Source of the DNA: Chlorops oryzae
Lineage: Eukaryota; Arthropoda; Insecta; Diptera; Chloropidae
Direction: 5' to 3'
Assembly: GCA_020466095.1 (NCBI GenBank)
Contig: CM035809.1
Location: forward strand, 24,241,942-24,305,941
DNA: 64,000 bases
Program-made: the position numbers and the translations under genes
The notes under the pieces: generated by a model
Seen by the model: the letters and a program-made list of their open reading frames with translations, nothing else
Database searches by the model: none
Told to the model about the DNA's origin: nothing
Shown: in pieces, positions 12,117-24,078 of the stretch
Position numbering within the stretch: the first letter of the stretch is position 1
How the letters are laid out: each line of letters opens with the position of its first letter

Positions 12117-12709
12117 ACTTTAGATGGCTTTTAATTTTTTTTTTTTTTCTACCATAAATAGAACTCCTCATCAAGTTTAAAAGAAAAGAAGCGCTTCTAC
12201 CTAGTTTATATTTTCTTTTTATTTTTATTTTCTTTTATTCTACTTGATTTTTCCTGTTGATCATTCATTATTAGGGGTCTTCCCTTGAACGTGAAAAGAT
12301 CGAAAAAGCGGAAAAATATGAAATTTTTCATCCAAAACTTCGTTCATTAATTTTTAAGCCTTCTTGATTTAGGGGCTCGCTCCAGTTCTGTCAGAAATGA
12401 AACAGAAATCAAGCTTCAGAAATGAATCAGCAATTTTCTGAAGTGTTTTTTTATATGAAGTTTTTCATTTCTGTCTGAACTGGAGGGAGGCCCTTACGAG
12501 TTTTCGAAATTTTTTGAGGCAAATACACGTTTCAGGGAAGTCCTCTAATAATGAATGGTTAACAGGAAAAATCAACTTGAATAAAAGAAAAGAAAAATAA
12601 AAAGAAAATACTAATTAGGTGGATTCCTCTTCTTTTCTTTCACACTTGATGAGGAGTTCTTTTAAAGGTAGAAAAAAAAAAAAAAAAAAAATTAAAGGCC
12701 AACTAAAGC
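12117..12709. repeat. Foldback repeat downstream of IKK-beta
   Basis: Left arm (about 12117-12290) and right arm (about 12527-12709) are inverted copies, sharing for example GAACTCCTCATCAAGT and its inverse. The loop carries a smaller MITE (12380-12486). The foldback lies 255 bp beyond the IKK-beta stop. The nearest minus-strand AATAAA candidates I see are inside its left arm (around 12218), so the IKK-beta 3'UTR may include it. Confidence 0.75.
12380..12486. mobile_element. Small MITE in the loop of the foldback
   Basis: Termini CTCCAGTTCTGTCAGAAATG and the inverse. A second copy is at 20038-20136. Confidence 0.65.
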
Positions 12710-12963
12710 TAATAAGGGTATTCAGAAGAAAATGAATGTCTGAATGTTAACCAAATTTAAGCCACGAAATGTCACCTTTCTTGTGAATACCGTTAGTATA
12801 AAAAATAAAGAAACAAATAATAATTTTAAAATATCGAAAACCACAATAAATGGATAAAAACAAAATATTAAAAGGAAAAAAAGGAAGACTTCATTTTCGT
12901 TCAGTCTTATGAGATAATTAAAGCTCTAAAGCAATTTTCATGAGGTAATTAAAAAAAAAAAAA

Positions 12964-15900
12964 TCAATTAAAATTAATACTTGTTGGAATATTAACGTCA
13001 AGCGACATTCTGAAAAGAAACGTTGAAAGATTGAAAAAAAAAAAATTATTTAAAAAAATTCAGTTGTTATCGATAAACTTACAGTTGTTCCATCGTCTCT
13101 TCGACTTCTCTAATTAAGTCACTTGCCGACATTTGCATAATATCAGTCAATGACGGACATAGGCCATTTATCGAAGAATTCATTACCGATTGATGGTGAA
13201 TCGAACCATTTTTGCCATCCGTGACCAATCTTGTGGGCATTTCTAGAGCAGTCGAAATTTCGATTAAAGCTCGAGTGAATTTTTTCGTTTCATCTTTAAT
13301 ATTACGTTCTGAATCGGTCAAGAACTTTTTTAATTCAAGCGTAATATTACATAACATAACAAATTCTTGATGAATTCGCAATATTTCGAATAAATATTTT
13401 CGCTGAACTTTCTTAAGCATATCGTTTCTTTGATTAATAAATCGATAAACAGCCTTACTGCAATACTCGCAGATATGAATTTTTTTTGACAAATCTTCGA
13501 TATGAATATTTTGATGTTCGGACAACAAGTGTTCACGGTATTTTTTACTACAATTAAAAAGAAATTCGTTATTATCTTCAGAGTTTTGATTAATATTTTT
13601 GTCGGTACCAGTGATGCCAGATTGTGGGTTTTCCCCATATTGTGGGTTTTTTCACTCAAAAAACGCGACATGGGGAAAAGTATGGGTAATTTTATATCGA
13701 AATTTATGCACTACATTTAAGGTATATTTACTACTACAATTTTAAGTTACTTTTATTTTTTTGTTATTTTCTTGATACTTTTATTAAAATATTAAAATAT
13801 TGAAATATTGCGTTTAAATCCAATGTTCAATTTTGAAATCGGTACGCCCATATTTTCAAAAAATCATTCTGGGTTTTTTCGTGGGTTTTTATTTTTTGAA
13901 AATGGGGAAAAATGGGTTTTTTTCCAATATATGAGGGTTTTTTTTATCGATAAAATCTGGCATCACTGGTCGGTACTTACACTTCGAATATATCCTTATC
14001 GATAATGTCATCGAAAATCCTTTTTGATTCCTCATTAATTCGTCGGTATACGGAATCATATCTTTTTAACAGACGCGTTAAAAGACTCTCTTGTTTTTGT
14101 TCATCAAATTTTTTATGGCTTTCTTCCCACACTGAACAAAATTGCATGTATAATTTTTTTTCCAATCGCGATGATTTCAATTGATCGATACCCTCGGTAA
14201 TCATCAGTTTATATTGTTGAATTTGACCATTTAATACCATTACCTTGGACTTAAACATATCGATTTCTATTTTGAATTCGTGTACATAATTTTCGATATC
14301 CATGGCATATTCTTGAACGCCCCGGAGCAGTGTGCTAAGATGATGCTGTCCATGGGCTAACAAAAAATGCGTATCATATGCGAATTTCTGAAAAAGCCAC
14401 AAGGGTATTTTATTTTCAATGTTTTCTCGCATATTCATTGTTGTTTTGATTGTGGGCGAAATTTTTGGATCTGGCATCACAATCGATTCATTTTTCTGAT
14501 CAATATCGCGATCGATGAAATAAAGCATTATTTGATTGGTTTTTTGCCAATCTTCGACGAAAAAATCGATTGGCTTTTGCGCAAAAATAAACCTTTTCAA
14601 TGGGTGCCCCACTGGTAGTATAAAATGTATTCGTTCCATTGGTATTTCCGTTTTTTTACAAAATTCCAATGCGAAATCGTTTAAATTCCATTCCGGTTTT
14701 ATTTCGAAATCATGGAACGAAAGTGACCGTAGACTGAATGTTTTTAACACGCGCGTGCCAAATAACTCTTTCAGACCGTCGTAGAACTTATTTATAAGTC
14801 CGCCTGGCAGTTCTGGATTTCTCTCCGGATCAGTTAATGTTTTCCCGCGTGTTCGGAAATCTTTGTCCAATGCCAAACGTAGCCAGCATTCGATTTTCTC
14901 ACGGAAAATTTCGCTTACATGATTTTCTGCGAAAATTTTTTCATGGTATTCAAATTTCGGTTGGGCAAGTCCATTGTTCTCGGTTATGGCAATACATTTG
15001 GGACCCTTTCTTTTTATCGTGGTTATAATATTGTACATACTTTGATGCGGTATGAAAGGAAGATATCCGCAGAGCATCTCAAATGCCATGACACCCATTG
15101 ACCAATAGTCAACGGTTTTCGTATATTCGGACGTATCGACAATTTCCGGTGCAAAGTAATTGCGAGTGCCCACAACACTTTGCAACATTGTTGCAGCGTT
15201 GATATTGCGAGCAAATCCGAAATCGGTTAACTGAAATCAATGCGAAAGTGTAACGAAAAAAATAAACAAAAAGGAAATGAATTAAAAAAAAAATAATAAT
15301 AATAAACAATCAAAAAAAAAATAAACAATAAAAATAAATAATAAAAAAAAAACAATATCAGACGGGAAGTGTCTTACTAGCGATAAGAAATTATACCCCA
15401 CTGTTATGAATTTTTACGATAAACGATAAACGCTTGCATTCTGTTATTTCATATACCGAATTGAAGTTTATCGTATTGATCTGTACAAATCATATATAAC
15501 TATATACATATGTACTCAGGAGTCGTTTCTATTTGGCTCTTTTCAACACGGTTTGGGATACCCACCATGGTCTTGGGTACCCACCACGGTCTTGGGTACC
15601 CACCAAAATGACATTTTTCACTTAGGTACTCAACCAAAATATATATCTCATCGACACTTTTTTTGCCTGTCGATAAACTTTTAACTGGCGCGAATTCCTC
15701 GCCAAAATCATTGAAGAGCTTAGACATATATAGTAATATATGGTACAAATATTCGTATGCAAGCGTTTATCGAGCGTTTATCGTTCTTATTTGATACTGT
15801 GTATGTATGTATGTATGTTAGAGTGGTTGCCACTCACTGTTGCCAGATTTTTAGGGGAATATTCCCCTGAGTGTCATCAGCAAGCAAGACCACAATTCCC

Positions 15901-18900
15901 TAAAATTTAATTTTAAAATCTTCTAAGAACAAAAACTTGGCCCCGTAACGTCCCATACAAATTTCCCTGACCACTTTTCTGCCCTAAGACTCCAAAAACG
16001 ATTATAAATGTCTTTTAATTTAGGGGAGATTCCCCTAAACTGGCAACAGTGTTGCCACTTAGGCCGTATACCGGCCCGTTATTATATCACGAGGGTGTTT
16101 TCTTGTGTTTGTCTGAGTGGCTGTGTATGCCTTCTTATGCTATGTTCTCACTAGGCCGGGTTAGGGTTATCGGCGAAACCCAGGTTTTCAAATGTCAAAA
16201 CGCATATAAAAAAATACATCTAACCCGAAAATAAACCCCGGGTTAACATTTAACTCTGAGGTTAGCGCAGAGTTGCATTTGAAAATTTCAGTTACATTTG
16301 CTAACACCGAATACAAAAACCGGGTTTATATTTAATCCGTCACTGACAGGGAAGCTTTCCCGTGCAGCAAATGAGAGGTGAAGGATGTGTTTGGATATGT
16401 TAATTTTGATCACAGGTCTTGGAACATTTTGTGATGCCGCTTTCATCATTAGCTCCATTAATCTATTTTGGTTCCTGCGGTTATTGCAATGGTCTTCTAA
16501 TATTATTGCTTCCAATATTCCTTTGGTTTTTTCAGCTTCTTTATACATTTCTAATAAAACAAATTCCATTTTTATTTGCAATTTCTCGATGATATAGTAT
16601 ATCAGATATACCTTGCGCGTTTTTTATATTTCAAACTCCCAAGCCGGACATTATCGCATGCATGTAATGAAAACAGCGGCCATCTTCTAACAAACTTCAT
16701 TAACAGTTAGGATTAGTAATGCGAGTAGCCGCAGTATGAATTTTCACCACTTCGGAAGTAGTGCAGAAGTAGTCCACTTTCCGGCTGGGTTATATGACTT
16801 TAGTAAACCCTAACTCGCTCAAAGCTGATATGAACGCTTTGAGTTAAAGTATCGGGTTAAGAACTTAACCCCTATAGTGAGAACATAGCATTATGTAGTT
16901 TGCCCCTAAAATGCGATTTTTTGAAAAAACCTGTGCTACTAGTCTTGGAACATTACACTCCGTTTCGCATGTGCCGGGAATCGAACCTCAGACCCTGAGA
17001 TCATGAGCATAGCACGCATTCCCTATAGGGTTATAGGCGTATACGCTATCGCAGAAACAATTGATACTAGTGGTACTCATGCAGCTTCGCAAATGCCTTC
17101 GCAACTTTTCCCATCGTAAATTTTCATATAAATTTTGACAGTTTTGTGACAAATTTCTAATTTCCCACAATTTGCGAAGCTGCATGAGTACCACTACTAT
17201 ATAATCCACAGTAAATAATAAAAGCAAGAAAAAAGGAGTAATTTTTGCGTTGCTTCAAACTTTAAACGAATTTATCTCGAAACCACTGTTTTCACTGGCG
17301 GCCATGATTTCTCCACTTCAACTGGACCGATTTGAATGAAATAAAGTGGATTCGGCGCAGAATTGTCACCATTTTCGGGTGGATCTTCAATCATAATTTT
17401 AACAAATTTTTTACCATTTTTTTTTTACACTGAACTAAAAAAAAAATACCCAAAATCGATGCTTCATTTTTCAATGGCCGCCATTTTGTCGAAAAATTTG
17501 TTTTTTTCGAGCTTTATCCGAGAATGACATCATTTTCTTTTTCACTTCGGACAACTTGGAGACCAGAAATCGTGGCCGCCAGCACTACACCTTTTTTTTT
17601 GGAGTCTCCACATTGATGGCCGAGAACTTTTTGAACGTCCCCACATAAAAATAAGTGTGTCTTTACTAATTTTCATTACGTCTGAAAAACAAAAAAAAAA
17701 AAAAAAAACATTTTCGTTTTCTTTCAAATTGTATTTCTGCCCCTTCAGAAAGCTCGGGCCCGGGGAAAATCCCGCTTTATCACCCCCTCTCTTAAGGCCT
17801 AATTATTTGTAAAAGACCCTGTAACAAAAAAATCGTTCACTATTTCCAGCTTTTCATTAGTTCAGTGATTCATTATATCCAGATTCTGCTGTACTTAGAA
17901 ACAGAAGTACTATTTACCGCATTCTTGAATTCGGGACTTAAAATTAACCCCAAATAAGTGTTGCGTGCCCGTGTAAAAATGCCCATATGCAAACGACTAA
18001 CGGACTAACAAATATTCGCTAATTGTCTCAATTTAGTATTTTCCGAACATTTTCATTCATAATTACCTTATATTGACGTTCTCCGTTTTCCAAATTATGG
18101 ATTACAATATTATCCGGTTTCAAATCACGATGCTTTATGTTACAGCGATCGTGTAAATACCTGACCGCCTCGGACAATGCATAAAGAATTTGCCGTATTT
18201 CGTACTCCTGCAGCCCGTTGAGGTTTTCGATTCGTTTTAAATGCGATCGTAAGTCACCGCCGTTGCAATATTCCATGACTATTACTGGCAATGGATGCCA
18301 AGGATGTGTATCATTTAAATATTGAAGAAATCGCTTATCTTCCAACTGAAGCCCATGCACAATGAATGGCGACACATTCATACCCATTGACAATTCAAAT
18401 TCCTGCTGCCAGCGTTCCTTCAATTTATGCTCCTCGTCTGTCCCAAGGGCATTGTTTCGCTTTAGACTTTTTGTCGCTGGCAAAGAAACACAAAAAAAAA
18501 ATAAAATAATAATAAAACCACAAATTATAATGAGTAAACAAACCCATCCATATGAACGCAATTTATGATGCTTGAAATGGAAAAACCGATTAAGTCAAAG
18601 AGTGAAATATCAACAACAAAAGGACAATAAAAAAACAAGTAAGGGTGTTATAGTCAGGCGAGCCTGACAATAGAATACCCGACACAGACACACATGTTCA
18701 AAAAATTTTTAATATCAAGAGGTGTTTAAGGCCATTAGGGGCCCCATATGCCGACTTTTGATAGATTTCTTAATGAAAACTGCCCCTTTGCCATGCCCAC
18801 TTTTCCAATTTTTTTTTACTTCTAATCAGAGGCTTAAATATACGCAGAAATCCTAGGTTTCATTGAAATATTTCGAAAATGTCCGATTTTGGGGCAGTTT

Positions 18901-21900
18901 TGAGATTTTTGTGACAGACCCTAGTACTGGAGGTACCCTTAATAATGGACCGATCAAGGAAATTTTTAGGGAGGATGTTTATGGCCACTGAAGAAGCATA
19001 AGTGCCAATTTTCATTGAATTCCCATTTGAAATTTCGGGTGTAGGAGACAATTTTCGAAAAATGCCCTTCTGCCACGCCCACTTCCAATTTTTGGAAATC
19101 ATATTACTAGCCTTTAAGTATGATCAAATATCAAATTTCATCAAAATATCGATTCGAATTTAGAGCAGTTTTTGTGATTTTCGTAACAGACCCTAGTACT
19201 GGAGGTACCCTAAAAATGGTCCGTATCGGGTCCATTCTCGAACTTGTTCTTACTACATGTCCCCGGAGCACGCATACCAAATTTTGTCAAGATAGCTCAA
19301 CTCCTTCGATAAGAAAACTGTATACAAAAACGACCTCAGACCACGCCACAGACGACATGGCTAAATCGAATCTCCTGGTGACGCTGATCATTTCTATATA
19401 TATTTTGTATGGTCCATCTCGACCGGTTCTGGGTGTTACACACAACCACACAAACGCAATATACCCTCGACACAGAGTGTGTCGGGTATAAAAACAAAGC
19501 AAAATCTGGAGGACCACAATCGAGATGAATGAATTTCGATTCATGACAGCTCTCGATTTCAGCACGTTTTCCATACAATCTCAAATGAAATGATTTTGAA
19601 TGATTTTGTTTGTTTGTAGAAAAGTATTTGCTTCGCTAGACACGTATTTGTTTATTGTGCCCCTTCAAAACCCCTTCAAGTTCCGTCAGCGCTATCGAAT
19701 TTCTTTGGAAATTTTTAAGTGTATCCACAAAATTGAAATGTGTAAAATTTCAAATTAAAAACTCAATCGATTTCGGTATGCTGACCACATTTTTTCTTGT
19801 TTTTCTTTTATTTTTATTTTTAAAAATTTTTTTTATTATTAAAAAAAATGATGCATAAACAAGGTTAACTCCAATAAACATTAATCGTTTTTCCATATTT
19901 TTTTTAAAACAGTAAAAAAGTGGCGCAACAACGGAACTACACAGAAAAAATGGTTAAAATTTTCTTCTTAGTTGTGTGGGAAAAATTTTCTCAGTGTAAA
20001 ATAAAAATTTTTTTTTGTATTCCCTCTTTAGGAGCACTCTCCAGTTCCGTCAGAAACTAAAAACTTCATATAAAAAAAGCTTCAGAAATGTATCAGAAAT
20101 TTTTTCAAGTGTTTTTCATTTCTAACAGAACTGGAACCCCTTATTTTGAAATCAGCAAACGATTGTTTCGTCTTCATAGCTAAATTAATTTTTGAAATAT
20201 AAAAGGTCTGTTCCCGTATCTATCAACTGCCCAATTTTCATACAGTTTTCAAAAAATTGAGCAGTTTCGTGCACTACGGGAACAGACCTAAAAAATGGCT
20301 TACTTAAAAAAGAATTTTCAAGGATATCTCAAGGACTATTCAAAATAGAAAACTAAAAATTGATCTCTACAGTGTTTTTTCGATGACACCTATCGAAAAA
20401 TCAATAAGACTTCAAAACCCCTTTCGGGGTGCCGCAAGCCTTTCCTGCATCGGCAAGACTCTTTTTAACACTAAAAAATTTGACTATAGCGATTATATTT
20501 CATAAAATTGTTAAACAAACTAAAATTTTATAAAACGTATTATACACCATTTAAAAGGTATAATGTCAGGGAAAAATACAAAATTAACAAAAAAAAAAAA
20601 TAAATATCACAAAGTTTCTAAATAATCTTATAAAGTAACCAAAGGTATATTTCGTACACTGAAAAAATCTTTAAGTGCAGTTTTCTGAAAAGCCGTTACG
20701 TGTTTTGAATTTACGATTGCAGAATATTGTTCCTTAAGTGACTCTTAATGAAATCGTGAAAAAAAGATTTGAACCTTCTCGATCTACGATTTAAAATTGG
20801 TTCAGGCACCCCGTGAAAGCACACTATACAGAGCCAAAACTGCCTAATAGATTCAAGAAGATTTTCTCTATGAAACATTTTTAGGCTAAGGAGTACCCCA
20901 GCAGAAAGAAGAGAAGATTTTTCCAAAGAGATCCCTTATTATTTTAATGTGGTAAATCTTTTTAATTTTATCAAGAAGGGAAACACAAGAAATCAAGAAG
21001 AAAAATATTTATTCACAATTTTTTGCACTCAATTTCCGTTATTTTTGGCACCAAAAAATCATCCATAGAGAAACACTTCTTGATTCATTAGGTTTTATAC
21101 TGAATTGTATTAAAAATTGATTTCTTATTGATTTCATTGGGCTATCTTCTTGATTTTTTCCAAAAGGTATTCTTATTGATTTCATTAGGTTCTTGTAAGA
21201 TTATGGGTAAACAATCTTCTTAATTTATTTAATAAGGAAAACCTTTTTGAAAAAATCAATAAGAATTCATAATAAAAGCAACAAGTTTTCTTCTTGACTT
21301 ATTGAAAAAGGTTTTCCTTATTACAATAATGAGACTTTCTTCTTGAAAAAAAAAAAACCATAGAGATATCTTATTAATTTTATTCTATTTTATTAGGTAT
21401 TTATTATGTACTGTTTTCTCTGTGTATAATTTATTTTAAAAGCCCATGAATCAAGATTTACTTTGACATATCGCAAAACATGATATTATGTGGAGAATAA
21501 GAGATGGATTTTTTTTTTTTTTTTTTTAATTTAATGGTCGAAAAAATGGGAAAATTATTCTTTATTCATTGAAAAAAGTCAAAAGTTGTTGCAAATGATT
21601 CCAAAAACAATTTTTCAGCACTTAAATGCTTTTCCTAAAGGTACAGGGCAGCTTCTATGATTTTGAATGAGTCAGTGTAACTGAGTTTTTTAATCACGTC
21701 CGACGTAGAAAACACACAAAGTTTTATATAGACAGACATATGTATGTATGTATTTTTCGTTGTATGCATTCTAAACAGTGTTTGGAAACTCTTAAAATAG
21801 CATTTTCGGTCGGTTACTAGAATTTATTGTGTACATTTTTTCCCTTGCTTTCTTTTTGCTGCCTGCCGGCAAAATTTGCTGATAAGATTCTTCGCGCGTA

Positions 21901-23350
21901 TCGAATATTAGCTAAAATTGTTTGTTTGCATTCGTTAATAATTGGAGAATATTCGAGACGAGATTTTTGTTTTCAAAACAACAGTGAAATGAAATGTGTG
22001 CAGTTAGATCTTTAATCGATTAGATTGGATCGCGATAATATTTATTGCACCTGAAGAGACTGAGTCATAAAGGTCTTTCTTCCACAATACGTTTCTTTAG
22101 GTTTGCCGTTCTCCTCAAAATCTTCAACTAAACGGGAAATAATATGACAAAGAAGATTGCAAAAAAAAAAATGATTGAATTACGTTGATTGCGAGCTAAA
22201 ATGTTTCTTTTTATTGTGACGTCACAGACGCTTTTGGAGGGAATATTTAATTGGTTATTCTCGATTGAGGGGATTTTTTGTATGAAACATTACGAAGAGC
22301 TGTCTAGAATGAAAATTATAGATATGCTCTAGATATACAAAAAGTCTTGAGATAATACATTTATGTAGTCGAGTCCGAAATATAACAACTTCGGTTATAA
22401 CGACAGAGCGTTTTAAATGACGACAATTTAGAGTCAAGGTTTGATAGCGGGGTACTACAAAAACCTACTGGTCCGTTTTTTTTGCTCCGTCCAATTGGTG
22501 CAAAAGAGTGTCGCTGGTCTATTGATGGTCGTTATATTCAGACTCTATTGTATATACATACAGTCAAACCTCAATATAATATTTAAGAGGTTGTCTCATT
22601 CGAAAAAAAATTTTTTTAATATTTTTTTTTCCATTTTTTTTATAAACTGGATATTTGTGAATATCTTGCTTAAAGGAAATTCGAAATTTGAAACTCGAAA
22701 TAGTTTAGAAGATATAGGCTTTTTTGTCGAGCAAGATCTGCGCTAAAAGGAGTAAGTTTTGCGGTGCTTCAAACTTTAAACGATTTATTTTCGAAACCAC
22801 TTTTTTCACTGGCGGCCATGATTTCTCCAGTTCAACTGGACCGATTTGAATGAAATATAATTGATTCGGCGCAGAATTGTCACCATTTTCGGGTGACCCT
22901 CAATCATAATTTTAACAAATTTTTTACAATTTTTTTTTTCACACTGAACTACGAAAAAAACGCAAATTTTTTTTCGAGTGTCACCCGCCATTTTGTAAAA
23001 AAAAAACCCAAAACTTTTTTCGAGTGTCACCCGAAAATGGCATCTCTATGTTTTTCTTTTTCACTTCGGAAAACTTGACGACCGAAAACATTTTGAACCG
23101 CTCACCTAAAATATATATATCTCTACAACGACGTCACAAACAAGTAAATTACTGTCTCCGACTACACTGACGTCACAAGCAAGGAAACACCTGTGTTCGT
23201 AGGTTGTTGTTAGCGTAAATGTTTTCATGTCTTACCTATCTGCATTTTTGAGCGACGATTCGACCACAAAAGCACTTCGCCATATGCTCCTGCGCCGAGC
23301 CTTTTGCGTAGCTGCCAATCGCCAAAACTTTGCTCCATTTCACTGAGCAT
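12964..23350 (-). CDS. ird5: IKK-beta-like kinase (IMD/NF-kB pathway), five exons
   Basis: Serine/threonine kinase of the IKK complex, which in flies activates Relish downstream of IMD. Minus-strand exons, 5' to 3': 23350-23236, 18476-18067, 15230-13981, 13547-13083, 13009-12964. They sum to 2286 nt, exactly 762 codons with stop, and all junction phases agree. Seen: glycine loop LGAGAYGEV in exon 1, ATKSLK lysine at the exon 1/2 join, hinge VMEYCNGGDL, HRDLKPDN, LTDFGFARN, VGTRNYFAPE, VDYWSMG, then a ubiquitin-like/scaffold helical region. The length (761 aa) is slightly above fly ird5. The start is ATG 23350, with an in-frame stop upstream; ATG 23338 is an alternative with better context. 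The 15-codon last exon is the least certain. Ird5 is favoured over IKK-epsilon by motif resemblance only. Confidence 0.9.
13548..13980 (-). other. IKK-beta intron 3, expanded by a hAT MITE
   Basis: Donor GTAAGTAC and acceptor TTTAATTGTAG. Removing the element and one target duplication leaves a 65-bp intron with an ATTAATC branch-like string, the typical short size here. Confidence 0.85.
13609..13968. mobile_element. hAT-like MITE, 360 bp, perfect 8-bp TSD
   Basis: Termini CAGTGATGCCAGAT and its inverse. GTCGGTAC occurs at 13601-13608 and 13969-13976. The interior is rich in TGGGTTTTTT-type strings. It sits four bases beyond the minus-strand GTAAGTAC... donor hexamer, leaving the splice site intact. 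Confidence 0.92.
15491..15744 (-). mobile_element. MITE of the ACCATATAT family, copy 1
   Basis: Termini of the ACCATATATTACTATATATG type. The interior carries direct repeats of GGTACCCACCACGGTCTT. Same family, opposite orientation, as 59474-59710 and 60222-61051. Located in IKK-beta intron 2. Confidence 0.75.
15835..16051. mobile_element. hAT-like MITE, CACTGTTGCCAG family, copy 1
   Basis: Termini CACTGTTGCCAG and CTGGCAACAGTG. TTGCCACT duplicated at 15827-15834 and 16052-16059 (8 of 8). Second copy at 62919-63124. Confidence 0.93.
16138..16890. mobile_element. PIF/Harbinger-like MITE, 753 bp, TTA duplication
   Basis: Perfect 16-bp termini TGCTATGTTCTCACTA. TTA is repeated at 16135-16137 and 16891-16893. 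The 3-bp TWA-type duplication is characteristic of PIF/Harbinger. A 97-codon minus-strand reading frame (16288-16581) lies inside, but I recognise no transposase motif in it. Confidence 0.85.
17222..17600 (+). repeat. Dispersed repeat in IKK-beta intron 2, copy 1
   Basis: Shares GGAGTAA, GCTTCAAACTTTAAACGA and GGCGGCCATGATTTCTCCA with 22748-23105 in intron 1, in the same orientation. Unclassified; no reading frame is preserved between copies. Confidence 0.7.
18645..19494 (+). repeat. Unclassified dispersed repeat, longest copy
   Basis: Begins GTTATAGTCAGGCGAGCCTG and ends ACACAGAGTGTGTCGGGTAT. Contains internal direct repeats of GACCCTAGTACTGGAGGTAC (18918 and 19190 areas). Other pieces: 9500-9782 and the inverted 5' end at 55020-55078. 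Lies in IKK-beta intron 1. Confidence 0.7.
20038..20136. mobile_element. Small MITE, CTCCAGTTC family, copy 2
   Basis: Ends CTCCAGTTCCGTCAGAAA and ATTTCTAACAGAACTGGA; related to 12380-12486. Confidence 0.6.
20204..20291. mobile_element. Very short MITE, about 88 bp
   Basis: AGGTCTGTTCCCGTA at the left end and its exact inverse TACGGGAACAGACCT at the right. Confidence 0.6.
22748..23105 (+). repeat. Dispersed repeat in IKK-beta intron 1, copy 2
   Basis: Matches 17222-17600. Adds a short direct repeat TTTTTTCGAGTGTCACCCG (around 22970 and 23015). It ends about 130 bp from IKK-beta exon 1. Confidence 0.7.
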
Positions 23351-24078
23351 TTCACTGAGAACCAAGTATTACTATGGCACTCTCAACAACAACCGAATTA
23401 GTGATGCTAGAATGTTTTGAGTACTCACTCAATTTTGTAACTAAGCATTCTTGCGTTGAAATTTTTTAATGTTTTCTTTTTAGTATACAACCTTTTAGGT
23501 TTTTGATGAAATATTATGCAATACTGTGCCCTTTTCAAGAGAGGAGTTCAAAAAAGAAGTAGTTTTTGTATTCATTTTAGCATGATTTGTTATAAGTACT
23601 TGAGCCATTAGTTTGGTATCGAGCTAGAATTTTTGTCTACATCACTGAAAAGTTCATATCAGCTGTTCTGTTTTGTAAACAAACATTCGGTCATATTCGG
23701 CGCATGAGTGCTCTTCTTTAGCGTTGTTGAAGAACAAAAGGAAAATTTCACGTAAAGATTTTTGATATTATATAAAAACCATATTTTAGTCGAAAAAAAT
23801 GAGTTTTAACAAAAAATATTTGACGAACATTTATACATGTATATGAGTTATACCAAACATTTTGGTACATGTTACAAGATTTGAAAAGATTTGTTAGACC
23901 GGACCCGGAATTTCTCGGGGGCGTGCTACGTTTTTGATTTTGCCATAAAGCGAACCCGACACGGTACTGAATAGCCTACTGAATTCATACGTACGTGTTC
24001 AGTATGTTTGCGTCGACACGTTACTGAATTTAGTATACTTCATTATTTGTCGCTTGTTTTCAACGAATACAGACGACG

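Larger units (their letters stand above)
15821..17072 (-). mobile_element. tRNA-derived SINE, split by two inserted elements
   Basis: SINE parts are 15821-15834, 16060-16137 and 16894-17072. The tRNA-like end reads on the minus strand and carries a GGTTCGATTCCCGG B-box. The gaps are a hAT-like MITE (15835-16051) and a Harbinger-like MITE (16138-16890). Removing both with one duplication each rejoins the sequence seen uninterrupted at 50428-50674. Confidence 0.88.

Noticed and set aside
22365..22571. Possible pogo-like MITE (CAGTCAAACCTC end)
   Set aside because: Only one plausible terminus; the other end does not mirror it.
23400..23650. Possible CAGTGATGYAGA hAT element upstream of IKK-beta
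   Set aside because: Ends match only loosely and no target duplication could be found.
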